From NCBI GenBank assembly GCA_029556615.1, contig JAKQDD010000046.1:1-64000 (forward strand): a stretch of DNA of 64,000 nt, written 5' to 3'. Origin of the DNA: Verrucomicrobiota bacterium. Lineage in GTDB: Bacteria > Verrucomicrobiota > Verrucomicrobiia > Limisphaerales > J093. Position 1 is the first letter of the stretch. The number at the start of each line of letters is the position of its first letter. The notes below the pieces were generated by a model. That model saw only the letters and a program-made list of their open reading frames with translations. It did not search any database and had not been told where the DNA came from. A program made the position numbers and the translations under genes. Positions 1 through 9,056 of this stretch are shown here, piece after piece.

Positions 1-122
1 GGCCGTTACGGTCGCTGGCGCCTTGCGCTCCGCCAGTCTGAGCGGTAGAAACGGTCGTTCGTTTACGCATATCACTGGTGGACGTAGCAACTTTGTTGCG
101 CGTCCACCAGCTCTCATGCCAT

Positions 123-345
123 CTGTCCCCCTATCCATCCCCGAGGGTGGATACGCGGGTCGAGTTCAATCGGCGATCCGACCCGAATCTGCGCGGTATG
201 GTTCCTCGCCGATTCAGGGCGGAACGCAGATTGGGGGAGGGATTGACTGTGAACCTGTCCCCCTATCCATCCTCCGCCTTCGCCAAGGCTACGGCGGACA
301 GGCCTGCCCTCTCCCCCGAGCGCAGTCGAGGGGGCGAGGGAGACA
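123..345. repeat. Intergenic palindromic repeat cluster (REP-like)
   Basis: The first 518 bases hold no convincing gene. An 18-bp direct repeat (CTGTCCCCCTATCCATCC) lies at 123-140 and 255-272. The second copy is followed by a hairpin with arms TCCGCC (273-278) and GGCGGA (293-298), then a second hairpin with C-rich and G-rich arms around 310-341. Six-frame translation gives only low-complexity strings such as LRQGYGG and SLGEGG, which I recognise as recurrent false proteins produced by palindromic repeats in many environmental genomes. I read this as a non-coding repeat cluster upstream of the phosphate operon. Confidence 0.65.
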
Positions 346-383
346 ACATGTTGGTAGATACTCTCTGACAAGGGGCTAGCGTG

Positions 384-436
384 GTGTCACCCGATTGTAA
401 CAGGGACGACAAACCGGCGTCACACGCCCGTCACAG
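384..436 (+). promoter_or_regulatory. PHO-box-like array, five 11-bp-phased repeats
   Basis: Five hexamers start exactly 11 bp apart: GTCACC (386), GTAACA (397), GACAAA (408), GTCACA (419), GTCACA (430). PhoB-type regulators bind direct repeats with an 11-bp period and a core resembling CTGTCAC, so period and core both match. The array ends 83 bp before the porin start and upstream of the whole pst-pho cluster, which itself encodes PhoB and PhoR. The outer copies are the weakest. No clear -10 element was identified. Confidence 0.6.
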
Positions 437-518
437 ACTGAGGCGCAGGGATCGAGCGGCTGGGGGAACGTGAACCCCGCCGCAGGCGATCCAAGCTGGC
501 ACGCACACTGACGATTGC

Positions 519-1913
519 ATGCAACGATATCATTGGCTCCGCCTCGTGTTGGGTCTGGGAATGATCGCCGCCGCCTGGCCCGCGGCCCGGGCGCAGTCCG
601 CCGATGCCCTCATCGACAAACTGGTCGAGAAAGGCATCCTGACGGTCAAGGAGGCCAATGACCTGCGGGAGGAAGCCGACAAGGACTTCACCAAGGCCTA
701 CGCGGTGAAGAGCGGGATGCCCGAGTGGGTCACCTCGCTGAAGCTCAATGGCGATCTCCGCGGCCGGTTCGAGGGTTTCTACGGGGACCATCCGGCATTC
801 GTGGATCGCAACCGATGGCGATATCGGCTTCGATTCGGCGCGGTCGCCAACCTGACGGACCAGATCGAGGTCGGGCTGCGTCTCGGTTCCGGCGATATCG
901 ACAACGCGAGCAGCTTCGTCTCGGGAACGGACCCGATTTCGAACAACCAGTCTTTCCAGAACAACGCTTCCAAGAAAGGCATCTTCCTTGATCTTGCGTA
1001 CGGCAAGTGGAGCCCGATCCGCACGCCGGAGTTATCCGGGGTGTTCATCGGCGGCAAGATGGAGAACCCGTTCACGTTGTCGGACATGCTGTTCGACAGC
1101 GACTACACGCCCGAGGGCCTTGCCCAGCAGTTCGGGTACACTCTCAGCGAGCAACACACACTCCGGCTGAACATGGGCGAGTTCGTCCTCGACGAGCTCG
1201 GCGGGGATTCCGACGATCCCTATCTGTTCGGCGGTCAGCTGCGACTCGAGTCGGTCTGGAACCCCAAGGTGTCCACGAGCGCCGGCATCGGCTTCCTTAT
1301 GATCGCGAATGAGGATCTGCTGACCAGCAGCGCCGTCCCGGACATCAACGCCGGGAACCTCCGCAACACCCGCGTGACGGTCAACCCCGACGGCTCGAGA
1401 ACCGTGGCCCTCACGAGTCCCCGCGAACGCTACGAGACCCTCGTCGTCGACGCCGCCCTCACCTACACCCTCGAGTCCTTCCCGTTCCACGCCGGCCCGT
1501 TCCCGATCCGGGTGTTCGGGGATTATCTGCGGAATCTGGCGAGCAACGGCCAGAACCAAGGGTACCAGGCGGGCATTGCGTTCGGGAAATCGGGCAAGCG
1601 CCGCACGTGGGAACTGACTTATCGCTACAAGGTGCTCGAAGGGGATGCGTGGTGGGAGGAATTGACCGACTCCGATTTCGGCGCCTACTATGCCAACAGC
1701 CCGGCCCCGACCCTCGACCAGGCCCGGAGCAGCAGGGCCGGCTATTGGGCGGGCACGAACGTCCGCGGACACGTGCTCAAGGCTGCGTATTCGCCGCTGG
1801 ATCCGCTGACGTTTTCCGTCACCTGGTTTGCCACGGACCTCATCGAGGAGTACCGACCCGATACCGACAGCCAGATGAACCGAATCCAGGTCGACGCCGT
1901 CCTGAAGTTCTGA
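519..1913 (+). CDS. Putative outer-membrane porin, phosphate-starvation linked
   Basis: 464 residues. The N-terminus has a signal peptide with cleavage predicted after ARAQ (about residue 26). It is followed by a short charged helical segment (residues 28-55), then a long stretch rich in alternating polar/aromatic beta strands. The protein ends in Lys-Phe, the C-terminal aromatic typical of beta-barrel proteins handled by BAM. Length and layout fit the 'putative porin' family common in Verrucomicrobiota and Planctomycetota. It is the first gene after the PHO-box-like array and lies 56 bp before pstS, so a role in phosphate or phosphoester uptake is inferred. Anion selectivity cannot be read from the sequence. 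Confidence 0.8.
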   Translation: MQRYHWLRLVLGLGMIAAAWPAARAQSADALIDKLVEKGILTVKEANDLREEADKDFTKAYAVKSGMPEWVTSLKLNGDLRGRFEGFYGDHPAFVDRNRWRYRLRFGAVANLTDQIEVGLRLGSGDIDNASSFVSGTDPISNNQSFQNNASKKGIFLDLAYGKWSPIRTPELSGVFIGGKMENPFTLSDMLFDSDYTPEGLAQQFGYTLSEQHTLRLNMGEFVLDELGGDSDDPYLFGGQLRLESVWNPKVSTSAGIGFLMIANEDLLTSSAVPDINAGNLRNTRVTVNPDGSRTVALTSPRERYETLVVDAALTYTLESFPFHAGPFPIRVFGDYLRNLASNGQNQGYQAGIAFGKSGKRRTWELTYRYKVLEGDAWWEELTDSDFGAYYANSPAPTLDQARSSRAGYWAGTNVRGHVLKAAYSPLDPLTFSVTWFATDLIEEYRPDTDSQMNRIQVDAVLKF

Positions 1914-1969
1914 TCCTTGACCCGAGCCCTCGTCCCCCTGAAACCGCAGCACTCCCACCGTGTGAAACT

Positions 1970-2818
1970 ATGAAGACCCGACACCTGACTGCCTTGTTGG
2001 CCGTGACCGCTCTCCTTGCGGTCCCGGATGCCCTTGCCGCCTCGATCACCGTCAAGGGCTCGGATACGCTGGTCATCCTGGCCCAGAAGTGGGCGGAGGT
2101 CTATATGCGGCAGAACCCGGATGCCAAGATCCAGGTCACCGGCGGCGGCACCGGGACCGGGTTCGCCGCGCTCCAGAACCAGACGACCGACCTCTGCAAC
2201 GCCTCGCGCAAGATCCGCGCCAAGGAGATCGAGGCGTGCGTCAAGGCCTTCGGCAAGCGGCCCACCGAGTACAAGGTCGCGCTCGACGGGCTGTCCGTCT
2301 ATGTCAACGAGGCGAACCCGATCGGCCAGCTCAGCATCGAGGAACTGGAAGCCATCTTCACCGGTCGCCTCCGCAACTGGAAGGCCGTCGGCGGCCCTGA
2401 CGCCCCCATCGTCCTCTACAGCCGCGAGAACAGCTCCGGGACCTACGAGTTCTTCAAGGAAACGGTTCTCAAGGGGAGGGACTTCGCCGCGAGCGCCCAA
2501 ACCATGCCGGGCACGGCGGCCGTGCTCCAGGCGGTGGCCAAGGAGAAGAACGGGATCGGCTACGGCGGGGCCGCTTACGGCGCCGGCGCCAAACACCTCC
2601 GTATCAGCCGGGAGAAGGGCGGCGAGGCCATCGAGCCCACCGAGGAGAACGTGGTCAAGGGCGTCTACCCCATCTGGCGCCACCTCTTCATCTACGTCAA
2701 CCCCGCCCTCGACAAAGGGCCCACCGCCCAGTATTTGAACTGGATCCGCAGTGATGACGGCCAGACGGTCGTCAAGGACGTGGGCTACTTCCCGCTGCCG
2801 AAGGCGTTGCGGCAGTAG
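1970..2818 (+). CDS. pstS: Periplasmic phosphate-binding protein PstS
   Basis: 282 residues from ATG 1970. This start gives a clean signal peptide cut near ALAA-SITVKG; upstream in-frame sequence belongs to the porin region. The mature N-terminus ITVKGSDTL and the later TGGGTGTGF and SRENSSGTYEFFK motifs are the phosphate-contacting loops of the PstS/PBP-like-2 fold. It captures phosphate in the periplasm and hands it to PstC/PstA. It lies between the porin and pstC, and a GC-rich stem-loop directly follows its stop codon. That may raise pstS expression relative to the permease genes, as is usual for binding proteins. Confidence 0.93.
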   Translation: MKTRHLTALLAVTALLAVPDALAASITVKGSDTLVILAQKWAEVYMRQNPDAKIQVTGGGTGTGFAALQNQTTDLCNASRKIRAKEIEACVKAFGKRPTEYKVALDGLSVYVNEANPIGQLSIEELEAIFTGRLRNWKAVGGPDAPIVLYSRENSSGTYEFFKETVLKGRDFAASAQTMPGTAAVLQAVAKEKNGIGYGGAAYGAGAKHLRISREKGGEAIEPTEENVVKGVYPIWRHLFIYVNPALDKGPTAQYLNWIRSDDGQTVVKDVGYFPLPKALRQ

Positions 2819-2836
2819 CCCGCCGGACCCGGCGGG
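2819..2836 (+). terminator. Stem-loop after pstS (possible partial terminator or mRNA stabiliser)
   Basis: CCCGCCG (2819-2825) pairs perfectly with CGGCGGG (2830-2836) across a 4-nt loop, beginning at the first base after the pstS stop codon. There is no T tract, so complete intrinsic termination is unlikely. An intercistronic stem here would fit differential expression of pstS over pstC. Confidence 0.4.
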
Positions 2837-2883
2837 CCGTGACCCCGGCCTCGGGGCGTCGATCGCCGGCGGCCGTTGACACC

Positions 2884-4062
2884 ATGTCACACCGGAACAA
2901 CCAGGGACCGCGGTCGGCAGGATGGATGGGGCTCCGTCGGGGCCACCGGGCTCGCCCCCTCGAGTGGGTCGCGGAAAAGGCCATGTTCGCCGTCTCCCTC
3001 TCGGCGATCCTGCTGGTGTTCCTGATCTTCCTGTTCGTGACCCAGGAGGCGCTCCCGGTGCTGCTTGGACGCGTCGACAGCGCCGCCCGGCAGCCGCTCA
3101 TCCCGGTCGAACGCATGGAAACCGTCGCGCCCGAGGAGCTCCGGAAGTACCTGGGCCTGTCCCGGCGGGAATTCGCGGCCAAGGACCAGGAGACCCTTCG
3201 CCTGTTGATGGAGATTCGGGCGGAAGCGGCTCTCGAGACACCCGACGACAAGGACGCGGGCTTGAACACGGCGTCGTGGCGGCACTTGATTCTGCCCCAC
3301 CAGTGGACGGGCTACGACCAGCCCGCCTACATCTGGCAGCCCATCTCTCCGATTCCAAAATACAACATCGTGCCGTTGATCCTCGGGAGCCTGAAAGCCA
3401 CGCTGGTCGCGCTGGTGTTTGCCGTGCCCCTGGCGCTGGCGGCGGCGATCTACGTCTCCCAGCTCGCCCCGCCGCGGCTGAAGGAGTGGATCAAACCCGC
3501 CATCGAGCTGCTGGCCGGCATGCCTTCGGTGGTTCTCGGCTTCTTCGCCCTGGTCGTGATGGCCTCCTTCATGAAGGCGTTGTTGGGGTATGAATCCCGA
3601 TTGAATGCCCTCGTTGGCGGTGTGGCGCTGGGACTCGCCAGTCTCCCGGTCATCTTCTCGATCGCCGAGGATGCCCTGACGAGCGTTCCCCGGTCCTACA
3701 CCGAGGCCGGGCTGGCGCTGGGTTCGTCGCGCTGGCAGGTCGCGTGGCAGATCGTCCTGCCCGCGGCGGTGCCGGGCGTCTTTGCCGCGGTCGTGCTCGG
3801 CTTCGGCCGGGCGATCGGGGAGACCATGGTCGTGCTGATGGCGACCGGCAACGCGAGCATCATGTCCTGGAGCGTCCTCGACTCGACGCGCACGATCACC
3901 GCCACCATCGCCGCCGAGCTTGCTGAGGCCGTGTTCGGGAGTCCGCACTATCGCCTGCTGTTCCTCCTGGGCGCGCTGCTGTTTGCGGTGACGTTCGCTT
4001 CGAACCTGGCGGGGGATGTGATCATCCACCGGTTGAAGAACCGTCTCGAGGGACGCCGATGA
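2884..4062 (+). CDS. pstC: Phosphate ABC transporter permease PstC
   Basis: 392 residues from ATG 2884; a GTG at 2839 is a less likely alternative. A first membrane helix (about residues 28-50) is followed by a roughly 100-residue periplasmic insertion. The five or six helices of the binding-protein-dependent permease domain come after it. The EAA loop is visible as YTEAGLALGSSRWQ, and GFGRAIGETMVV is the PstC signature near the C-terminus. With PstA it forms the membrane channel of the high-affinity phosphate importer. Its stop overlaps the pstA start (ATGA), indicating translational coupling. The periplasmic insertion is long for the family. Confidence 0.92.
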   Translation: MSHRNNQGPRSAGWMGLRRGHRARPLEWVAEKAMFAVSLSAILLVFLIFLFVTQEALPVLLGRVDSAARQPLIPVERMETVAPEELRKYLGLSRREFAAKDQETLRLLMEIRAEAALETPDDKDAGLNTASWRHLILPHQWTGYDQPAYIWQPISPIPKYNIVPLILGSLKATLVALVFAVPLALAAAIYVSQLAPPRLKEWIKPAIELLAGMPSVVLGFFALVVMASFMKALLGYESRLNALVGGVALGLASLPVIFSIAEDALTSVPRSYTEAGLALGSSRWQVAWQIVLPAAVPGVFAAVVLGFGRAIGETMVVLMATGNASIMSWSVLDSTRTITATIAAELAEAVFGSPHYRLLFLLGALLFAVTFASNLAGDVIIHRLKNRLEGRR

Positions 4063-5024
4063 ACCCCACAGTCAGCCAGACTGTCGACCGGAGTCCCTTC
4101 GTGTGCCGCCGGCGTGATTGGGCCTCGTCCGGCTTCACCCTCCTGACCGGCCTCGCCACCTTCCTCATCCTCGCCATCCTCGCCGTGATCCTCGGCAACA
4201 TCGCCTGGAACGGCGGCTCGACGATCTCATGGCGGTTCATCGTCTCCGGCACCGAAGCCGACATGTTCGACGTGGAGAAGGCTGGTGTCCTGCCGATGGT
4301 TGTGGGCACGGCGGCGCGCGTTCTGCTGATGACTCTGTTCGTCATCCCGATCGGGGTGACCACCGCCGTCTATCTCAACGAATACGCCTCGACCACCTCG
4401 CCGGTCACCCGGATCATCCGCGGCGCGGTCAACAACCTCGCCGGGGTGCCGTCCATCGTGTTCGGCCTGTTCGGGCTGGGGTTCTTCATTGGCTTCCTGG
4501 GCGGCGGTCTCGACGCCGTGTTCCGGCCCGACAACCCCGAGCCGAAGTGGGGCAGCCCCTGTCTGCTCTGGGCCTCGCTGACGCTCGCCGTGATGACCCT
4601 GCCGGTCGTGATCGTGGCGACGGAGGAGGCGCTGCGGGCCATCTCCCCTGGACTTCGCGAGGCCAGTCTCGCCCTTGGCGCCACCAAGCTCCAGACCATC
4701 CTGCGCATCGTCCTTCCCAACGCCCTGCCCGGAATCCTCACCGGAGGGATCCTCGCGGTCAGCCGCGCCGCGGGCGAGGTGGCCCCGATCCTGTTCACCG
4801 GCGCGGCCTATTACATGGCCCACCTGCCGCAATCATTGACCGACCAGTTCATGGACCTGGGTTACCACGTGTTTGTCCTGTCCACGCAATCCCCCAACAT
4901 CGAGAAAACCCGGCCGATTCTCTACGCCACCGTGCTCGCGCTGCTGGGGCTCACCTTCTGCCTCAACCTCGTGGCCATCCTGGTCCGCGCCCGCCTCCGC
5001 CGCCGCCTTCGCGCCAGCCACTAA
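4059..5024 (+). CDS. pstA: Phosphate ABC transporter permease PstA
   Basis: 321 residues, starting inside the pstC stop (ATGA overlap). Hydrophobic helices begin near residue 27. The segment NNLAGVPSIVFGLFGLGFF and the EAA-loop region LREASLALGATKLQTI are diagnostic of PstA, and AAGEVAPILFTGAAYYMAHLP near the C-terminus matches the family. It is the second permease subunit of the phosphate importer. It is followed after 24 nt by pstB. Confidence 0.93.
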   Translation: MNPTVSQTVDRSPFVCRRRDWASSGFTLLTGLATFLILAILAVILGNIAWNGGSTISWRFIVSGTEADMFDVEKAGVLPMVVGTAARVLLMTLFVIPIGVTTAVYLNEYASTTSPVTRIIRGAVNNLAGVPSIVFGLFGLGFFIGFLGGGLDAVFRPDNPEPKWGSPCLLWASLTLAVMTLPVVIVATEEALRAISPGLREASLALGATKLQTILRIVLPNALPGILTGGILAVSRAAGEVAPILFTGAAYYMAHLPQSLTDQFMDLGYHVFVLSTQSPNIEKTRPILYATVLALLGLTFCLNLVAILVRARLRRRLRASH

Positions 5025-5048
5025 CGATCGGCCTTACCCCCCATCCCC

Positions 5049-5897
5049 ATGCCCGAATCACTTCCTCCTGCTGTGACCGTGGATGCGGGCCTTCGTTCCC
5101 GCGCTGACGCCGATCCCGGCGCTGCGCCCGGCGCGACCCCGGACACACCCCTCATCCGGGTTGCCGGCTTGAGTCTGCATTACGGGGCCGCCCGGGCCCT
5201 GCACGACGTCACCCTCGACATCCCGCCGCGGCAGGTCACCGCTTTCATTGGCCCGTCCGGGTGCGGCAAGTCGACGCTGCTTCGATGTTTCAACCGGATG
5301 AACGACCTGATCGACCATGTCCGCATCGAGGGATCGGTCACCATCGCCGATCAGCCGATCTACAGCCCGGAGGTCGATGTCATCGAGCTGCGCAAGCGGG
5401 TCGGGATGGTCTTTCAGAAATCCAATCCCTTCCCGAAGAGCATCTACGAGAACGTCGCCTACGCCCTCCGGTTGCACGGTGTCCGGGATCGCCGAACGCT
5501 CGACGACGTGGTCGAGCGCAGCTTGCGAGGAGCGGCGCTCTGGGACGAGGTCAAGGACCGCCTGCACGCCTCCGCCCTCGGACTCTCCGGCGGGCAACAG
5601 CAGCGCCTCTGCATCGCCCGCGCCATCGCGATCGAACCTCAAATCCTGCTCATGGACGAACCCGCTTCCGCCCTCGATCCCATCGCCACCGCCCGCATCG
5701 AGGACCTCATTCTCGACCTGAAGAAGGACTTCACCATCGTCATCGTCACCCATAACATGCAACAGGCGGCCCGCATCTCGGACCGCACCGCCTTCTTCTA
5801 CCTGGGCGAACTGATCGAAGCCGACACCACGCGAAACCTCTTCACCCGGCCCTCGCGGAAGCAGACCGAGGACTATGTCACCGGCCGCTTTGGCTGA
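5049..5897 (+). CDS. pstB: Phosphate ABC transporter ATP-binding protein PstB
   Basis: 282 residues. Walker A is GPSGCGKST (Gly at residue 68), the signature motif is LSGGQQQR, and Walker B is [31 protein letters not shown] is the Q-loop region characteristic of PstB among ABC ATPases. The first ~35 residues are an extra low-complexity extension compared with the usual ~255-residue PstB, so an internal start is possible. It energises PstC/PstA and, by analogy with other bacteria, takes part in phosphate signalling through PhoU to PhoR. phoU follows after 11 nt. Confidence 0.95.
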   Translation: MPESLPPAVTVDAGLRSRADADPGAAPGATPDTPLIRVAGLSLHYGAARALHDVTLDIPPRQVTAFIGPSGCGKSTLLRCFNRMNDLIDHVRIEGSVTIADQPIYSPEVDVIELRKRVGMVFQKSNPFPKSIYENVAYALRLHGVRDRRTLDDVVERSLRGAALWDEVKDRLHASALGLSGGQQQRLCIARAIAIEPQILLMDEPASALDPIATARIEDLILDLKKDFTIVIVTHNMQQAARISDRTAFFYLGELIEADTTRNLFTRPSRKQTEDYVTGRFG

Positions 5898-5908
5898 GCC
5901 CGATCCCC

Positions 5909-6592
5909 ATGCAACACTTCGAACAAGAACTCGCTCTCCTGCGCCAGCGCCTGATGGTCATGGCCAGCCATGCGGAGTCCGTGGTCACCCGCGCGGTCGA
6001 GGCGGTGGTGCGGCGGGACGACAGCCTGGCCCGGCAGGTTCGGGACGACGACTCGATCCTGGACACTCTCGAACTCGAGCTGGACGAGGCCGCCGTCCGG
6101 CTTCTCTCCCAGGCGCCCCTGGCAACCGACCTGCGCCTCGTCACTGTGGTGATGAAGATCACCCAGAACCTCGAACGCGTCGGGGACGAGGCCACGAAGA
6201 TTGCCCGCCGGGCCCGCGACCTCAACGGCGAGCCGCCTTTGAAGACCCTCATCGATGTCCCCAAACTCGCCACCCTGGCGGTCGCCAATCTGCGCTCCGC
6301 CCTCGATGCCTTCAGCGCCGGCGACGCTCCCGCCGCCCGCGCGCTCATCGCCCGCGACAAGGAGATCGACGCGTTGAACCGCGAGATCCACGCCGCCCTC
6401 GAAGAAACCATGCGGCAGGATCCCGAGAACATCCGGCGGTGTCTGCACTGGATGGTGGTCTCGAAAAGCCTCGAACGCATCGCCGACCACGCCAAGAACA
6501 TCGCCGAGGACGTGGTCTACCTCTCCGAAGCGCGCGACATCCGGCACTCGAACCGGCGGTCCCCCGAAGAGACTCAACCCCCTCACCGATGA
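5909..6592 (+). CDS. phoU: Phosphate transport/signalling regulator PhoU
   Basis: 227 residues, almost entirely helical, with the two PhoU repeats. The start HFEQELALLRQRLMVMASHAE and the central motif DLRLVTVVMKITQNLERVGDEA are characteristic. The second repeat carries LERIADHAKNIAEDV, including the acidic metal-binding residues. PhoU links the Pst transporter to the PhoR kinase and limits Pho regulon output when phosphate is plentiful. Its stop overlaps the phoB start by four bases. Confidence 0.95.
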   Translation: MQHFEQELALLRQRLMVMASHAESVVTRAVEAVVRRDDSLARQVRDDDSILDTLELELDEAAVRLLSQAPLATDLRLVTVVMKITQNLERVGDEATKIARRARDLNGEPPLKTLIDVPKLATLAVANLRSALDAFSAGDAPAARALIARDKEIDALNREIHAALEETMRQDPENIRRCLHWMVVSKSLERIADHAKNIAEDVVYLSEARDIRHSNRRSPEETQPPHR

Positions 6593-7269
6593 GGACCAAG
6601 ATCCTGGTCGTCGACGACGAGCCCGATGCCGTCGAACTGGTGGCGTTCAACCTCCGGCAGGCCGGCTTCGAGGTGGCGACCGCCGCGGACGGCGCCGAAG
6701 CCCTGAAGAAAGCTCGCGCCTGGATCCCCGACCTCGTCGTGCTCGATGTCATGTTGCCCGAGCTCGACGGTTTCGAGGTCTGCAAGCTGCTCCGGCGCGA
6801 CCCCGCCACCGCCGGCGTCGCCATCCTCATGCTCACGGCCAAGGCCGAGGAGCTGGACCGGGTGCTGGGGCTCGAGCTGGGCGCGGACGATTACCTCACG
6901 AAACCCTTCAGCCCGAGGGAACTCGTCCTCCGCATCCGCAACATCCTCGCCCGCCGCCAGTCCGCACCGCCCGCTCGCGAACGCCTCGTGTTTGGACCCC
7001 TGGCCATCGACGTCCCGCACCACCGGGTCACCTGGCATGGACACGACATCGACCTCACCGCCACCGAGTTCCGACTCCTCACCGTGCTGGCCAACCGGGC
7101 CGGGCGCGTCCAGTCCCGGGACCAGCTCCTCCGGGACGTCTGGCACTATGACAGCCTGATCGATACCCGGACAGTCGACACGCACATGCGCCGGCTCCGG
7201 GAGAAGCTCGGACCCGCGGCCAAACACCTCGACACGGTGCGCGGCGTAGGGTACCGGTTTGTCGAGTAA
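6589..7269 (+). CDS. phoB: Response regulator PhoB-like (OmpR/PhoB family)
   Basis: 226 residues from ATG 6589; the open frame extends upstream, but only this start gives the receiver N-terminus KILVVDDEPDAV. The phospho-acceptor is Asp53 in VLDVMLPELDG, and the switch lysine lies in DYLTKPF. A winged-helix DNA-binding domain (about 128-226) ends with DTRTVDTHMRRLREKLG and RGVGYRF. It most likely binds the 11-bp-phased array upstream of the porin and activates this cluster. phoR starts 3 nt downstream. Confidence 0.92.
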   Translation: MRTKILVVDDEPDAVELVAFNLRQAGFEVATAADGAEALKKARAWIPDLVVLDVMLPELDGFEVCKLLRRDPATAGVAILMLTAKAEELDRVLGLELGADDYLTKPFSPRELVLRIRNILARRQSAPPARERLVFGPLAIDVPHHRVTWHGHDIDLTATEFRLLTVLANRAGRVQSRDQLLRDVWHYDSLIDTRTVDTHMRRLREKLGPAAKHLDTVRGVGYRFVE

Positions 7270-7272
7270 CCC

Positions 7273-8445
7273 GTGTGGCTCGCGATCTCCATCCTGCTGG
7301 CCGTCGCCCTCGCTCTGTCCCACTGGGCCTGGCGCCGGCACTCGGCCCGGCGCGAGCACTACTGGCAGGATCGCCTCGCCGACGCCAATCGGCTGCATGA
7401 GGCCCAAATCGCCGAAGACCGCACCCGCCACGAGGCCCTCTTCCACCAGATGGTCGAAGGCGTCCTCGTCCTCGACCGCCAGGGGCGGATCCTGATGGCC
7501 AATCCCGCCCTGCTCCGGCTGGCCCATTGCACCGTCGACCCCAAGGGACGCCCCTGGATCGAGGTCATCCGCGCCCATGAGCTGGATGCCCTGCTCGCCG
7601 AGCTTGCCCGGGACGGCGTCATCCGCGCCCGCGTCCTGCGCCTGCCCGGCCCCACCGAACCGTGGGTCGAGATCAACGCCGTCGCCCTGCCCGACGGCGA
7701 CGGCCCGAGCCGCGGCTTCCTGCTCGTCATTCACGACGTGACCCGGCTTCGGCAGTTGGAGAACACCGGACAGGAGATCGTGGCCAACGTCAGCCACGAG
7801 CTGCGAACCCCCCTCTCCCTCATCAAGGGATACGTCGAGTCCCTGCTCGATGGCGCCAAGGACAATCCCGACCTCAACGAGAAGTTCCTGCGGACGATTG
7901 ACCGCAATGTCGATCGCCTCTGCCGGCTGATCGAAGACCTTCTCGTGATCTCCGAGCTCCGGTCAGGCCGGCGCCAGATCGACCTCGACCGCGTCGAGCT
8001 CCGGCCGCTGGCCGACCAGGTGCTCGATGAACTCGCCACCCGCGCCGCCGACCGGCGCGTTCAGTTGCTCAACCGCATCCCCAGCCTCGAAGTCCTCGCC
8101 GACCCCGATCGGATCCACCAAGTCCTTCTCAACCTCGTGGATAACGCGGTGAAATACGGCCGCCCCGGCGGCTGCGTCACCCTCAGCACCGAGGCGCTCT
8201 CGCCGGAGCAAATCGAAGTCTGTGTCGCCGACGACGGCCCCGGCCTTGCCCGCGAGGTTCTTCCGCACCTCTTCCAGCCGTTCTACCGGGCGGACAAGGC
8301 CCGTTCCCGCGAACAGGGGGGGACCGGACTCGGCCTCTCGATCGTCCGGCACATTGTCGAACTCCACGGCGGCGCGGCCCGCGTCGAAAGCGAACCCGGC
8401 CAGGGCGCCCGCTTCTTCTTCACCCTGCGCACGCCGCCGGCGTAG
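7273..8445 (+). CDS. phoR: Sensor histidine kinase PhoR-like
   Basis: 390 residues, GTG start 3 nt after phoB. One N-terminal membrane helix (about residues 3-18) is followed by a coiled linker and a PAS-like domain (about 50-155). The HisKA domain has phospho-acceptor His175 in VSHELRTPLS. The catalytic domain carries the N box (LLNLVDNAVKYG), the G1 box (DDGPGL) and G2 (GGTGLGLSIVRHIVE). Paired with phoB and located after pst-phoU, it is the phosphate-limitation sensor. It has one predicted membrane helix and no large periplasmic domain, as in PhoR, suggesting it senses the Pst/PhoU complex rather than ligand. Confidence 0.9.
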   Translation: MWLAISILLAVALALSHWAWRRHSARREHYWQDRLADANRLHEAQIAEDRTRHEALFHQMVEGVLVLDRQGRILMANPALLRLAHCTVDPKGRPWIEVIRAHELDALLAELARDGVIRARVLRLPGPTEPWVEINAVALPDGDGPSRGFLLVIHDVTRLRQLENTGQEIVANVSHELRTPLSLIKGYVESLLDGAKDNPDLNEKFLRTIDRNVDRLCRLIEDLLVISELRSGRRQIDLDRVELRPLADQVLDELATRAADRRVQLLNRIPSLEVLADPDRIHQVLLNLVDNAVKYGRPGGCVTLSTEALSPEQIEVCVADDGPGLAREVLPHLFQPFYRADKARSREQGGTGLGLSIVRHIVELHGGAARVESEPGQGARFFFTLRTPPA

Positions 8446-8528
8446 AAACCCGGCGCTGCGGGCGGCCCGGCGCGCGAACTCGCGCACCCTCCATGTCCCT
8501 TGCAGCGGCTGTGGGTCCGGCCTTGCCC

Positions 8529-8783
8529 TCAGTAGTGATAGCGCAGTTGGGCGATCAACAGATCCCGGCCAGCGGCTTTGTACACCATGCGGTGCTCATC
8601 GGTAATCCGCCGTGACCAATACCCCGCCAAGGCATGACGCAGCGGCTCCGGCTTGCCGATCCCCTCGAACGGATGTCGCGTCGCGTCGCTGATCAATGCG
8701 TGAATCCTCCGGGTGATCTTGGGCGCCGTCTGCTGCCAGAAGAGGTAATCCTCCCAAGCCTGTTCGGCGAAGATCAGTCTCAT
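8529..8783 (-). CDS. yoeB: Toxin YoeB (RelE-fold mRNA interferase)
   Basis: 84 residues, the same length as E. coli YoeB, and ending in the same RYHY. The catalytic set is conserved: Glu46 (KPEPL), Arg65 (DEHR) and His83 (RYHY). It is expected to cleave mRNA at the ribosomal A site when freed from its antitoxin. The start at 8783 overlaps the antitoxin gene by 4 nt, giving the canonical antitoxin-toxin order. It lies convergent to phoR, separated by about 80 bp. Confidence 0.93.
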   Translation of the reverse strand: MRLIFAEQAWEDYLFWQQTAPKITRRIHALISDATRHPFEGIGKPEPLRHALAGYWSRRITDEHRMVYKAAGRDLLIAQLRYHY

Positions 8784-9037
8784 GGCGCAAGCCGGATCTT
8801 GCGCGCTTTGCCCTTCCCGGCTTCGAGGGATTGGATGGCGCCAAGCAGCCGCCGAGCGTTGGCCGGGCTCCGGAGCAGGTGCGCCGTTTCCTCGAGCTCC
8901 TCGTAATCGTCCATGGACAGCATCACAACCGCCTGATTGCGGTTCCGGGTGATGACCATGGGAGCCCGGTCGTTGCAGACTTGATCCATGGCTGCGGCCA
9001 GGCCCTCGCGCGCCGCGGTGTAGGTGATGGCCTTCAT
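8780..9037 (-). CDS. yefM: Antitoxin YefM (Phd/YefM family)
   Basis: 85 residues. The N-terminal half has the Phd/YefM DNA-binding and dimer fold (ITYTAAREGLAAAMDQVCND, then VITRNRNQAVVMLSMDDYEELEET). The C-terminal third is charged and probably wraps the toxin. It neutralises YoeB and, by family behaviour, represses its own promoter together with the toxin. A perfect inverted repeat starts two bases upstream of its start codon. Confidence 0.92.
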   Translation of the reverse strand: MKAITYTAAREGLAAAMDQVCNDRAPMVITRNRNQAVVMLSMDDYEELEETAHLLRSPANARRLLGAIQSLEAGKGKARKIRLAP

Positions 9038-9038
9038 A

Positions 9039-9056
9039 TGGACAGGATACTGTCCA
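9039..9056 (-). promoter_or_regulatory. Inverted repeat, likely YefM/YoeB operator
   Basis: TGGACAG (9039-9045) and CTGTCCA (9050-9056) form a perfect 7-bp inverted repeat with a 4-bp centre, immediately upstream of the yefM ATG. Phd/YefM antitoxins autoregulate by binding such palindromes over their promoter or leader. The assignment rests on position and symmetry. Confidence 0.55.
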
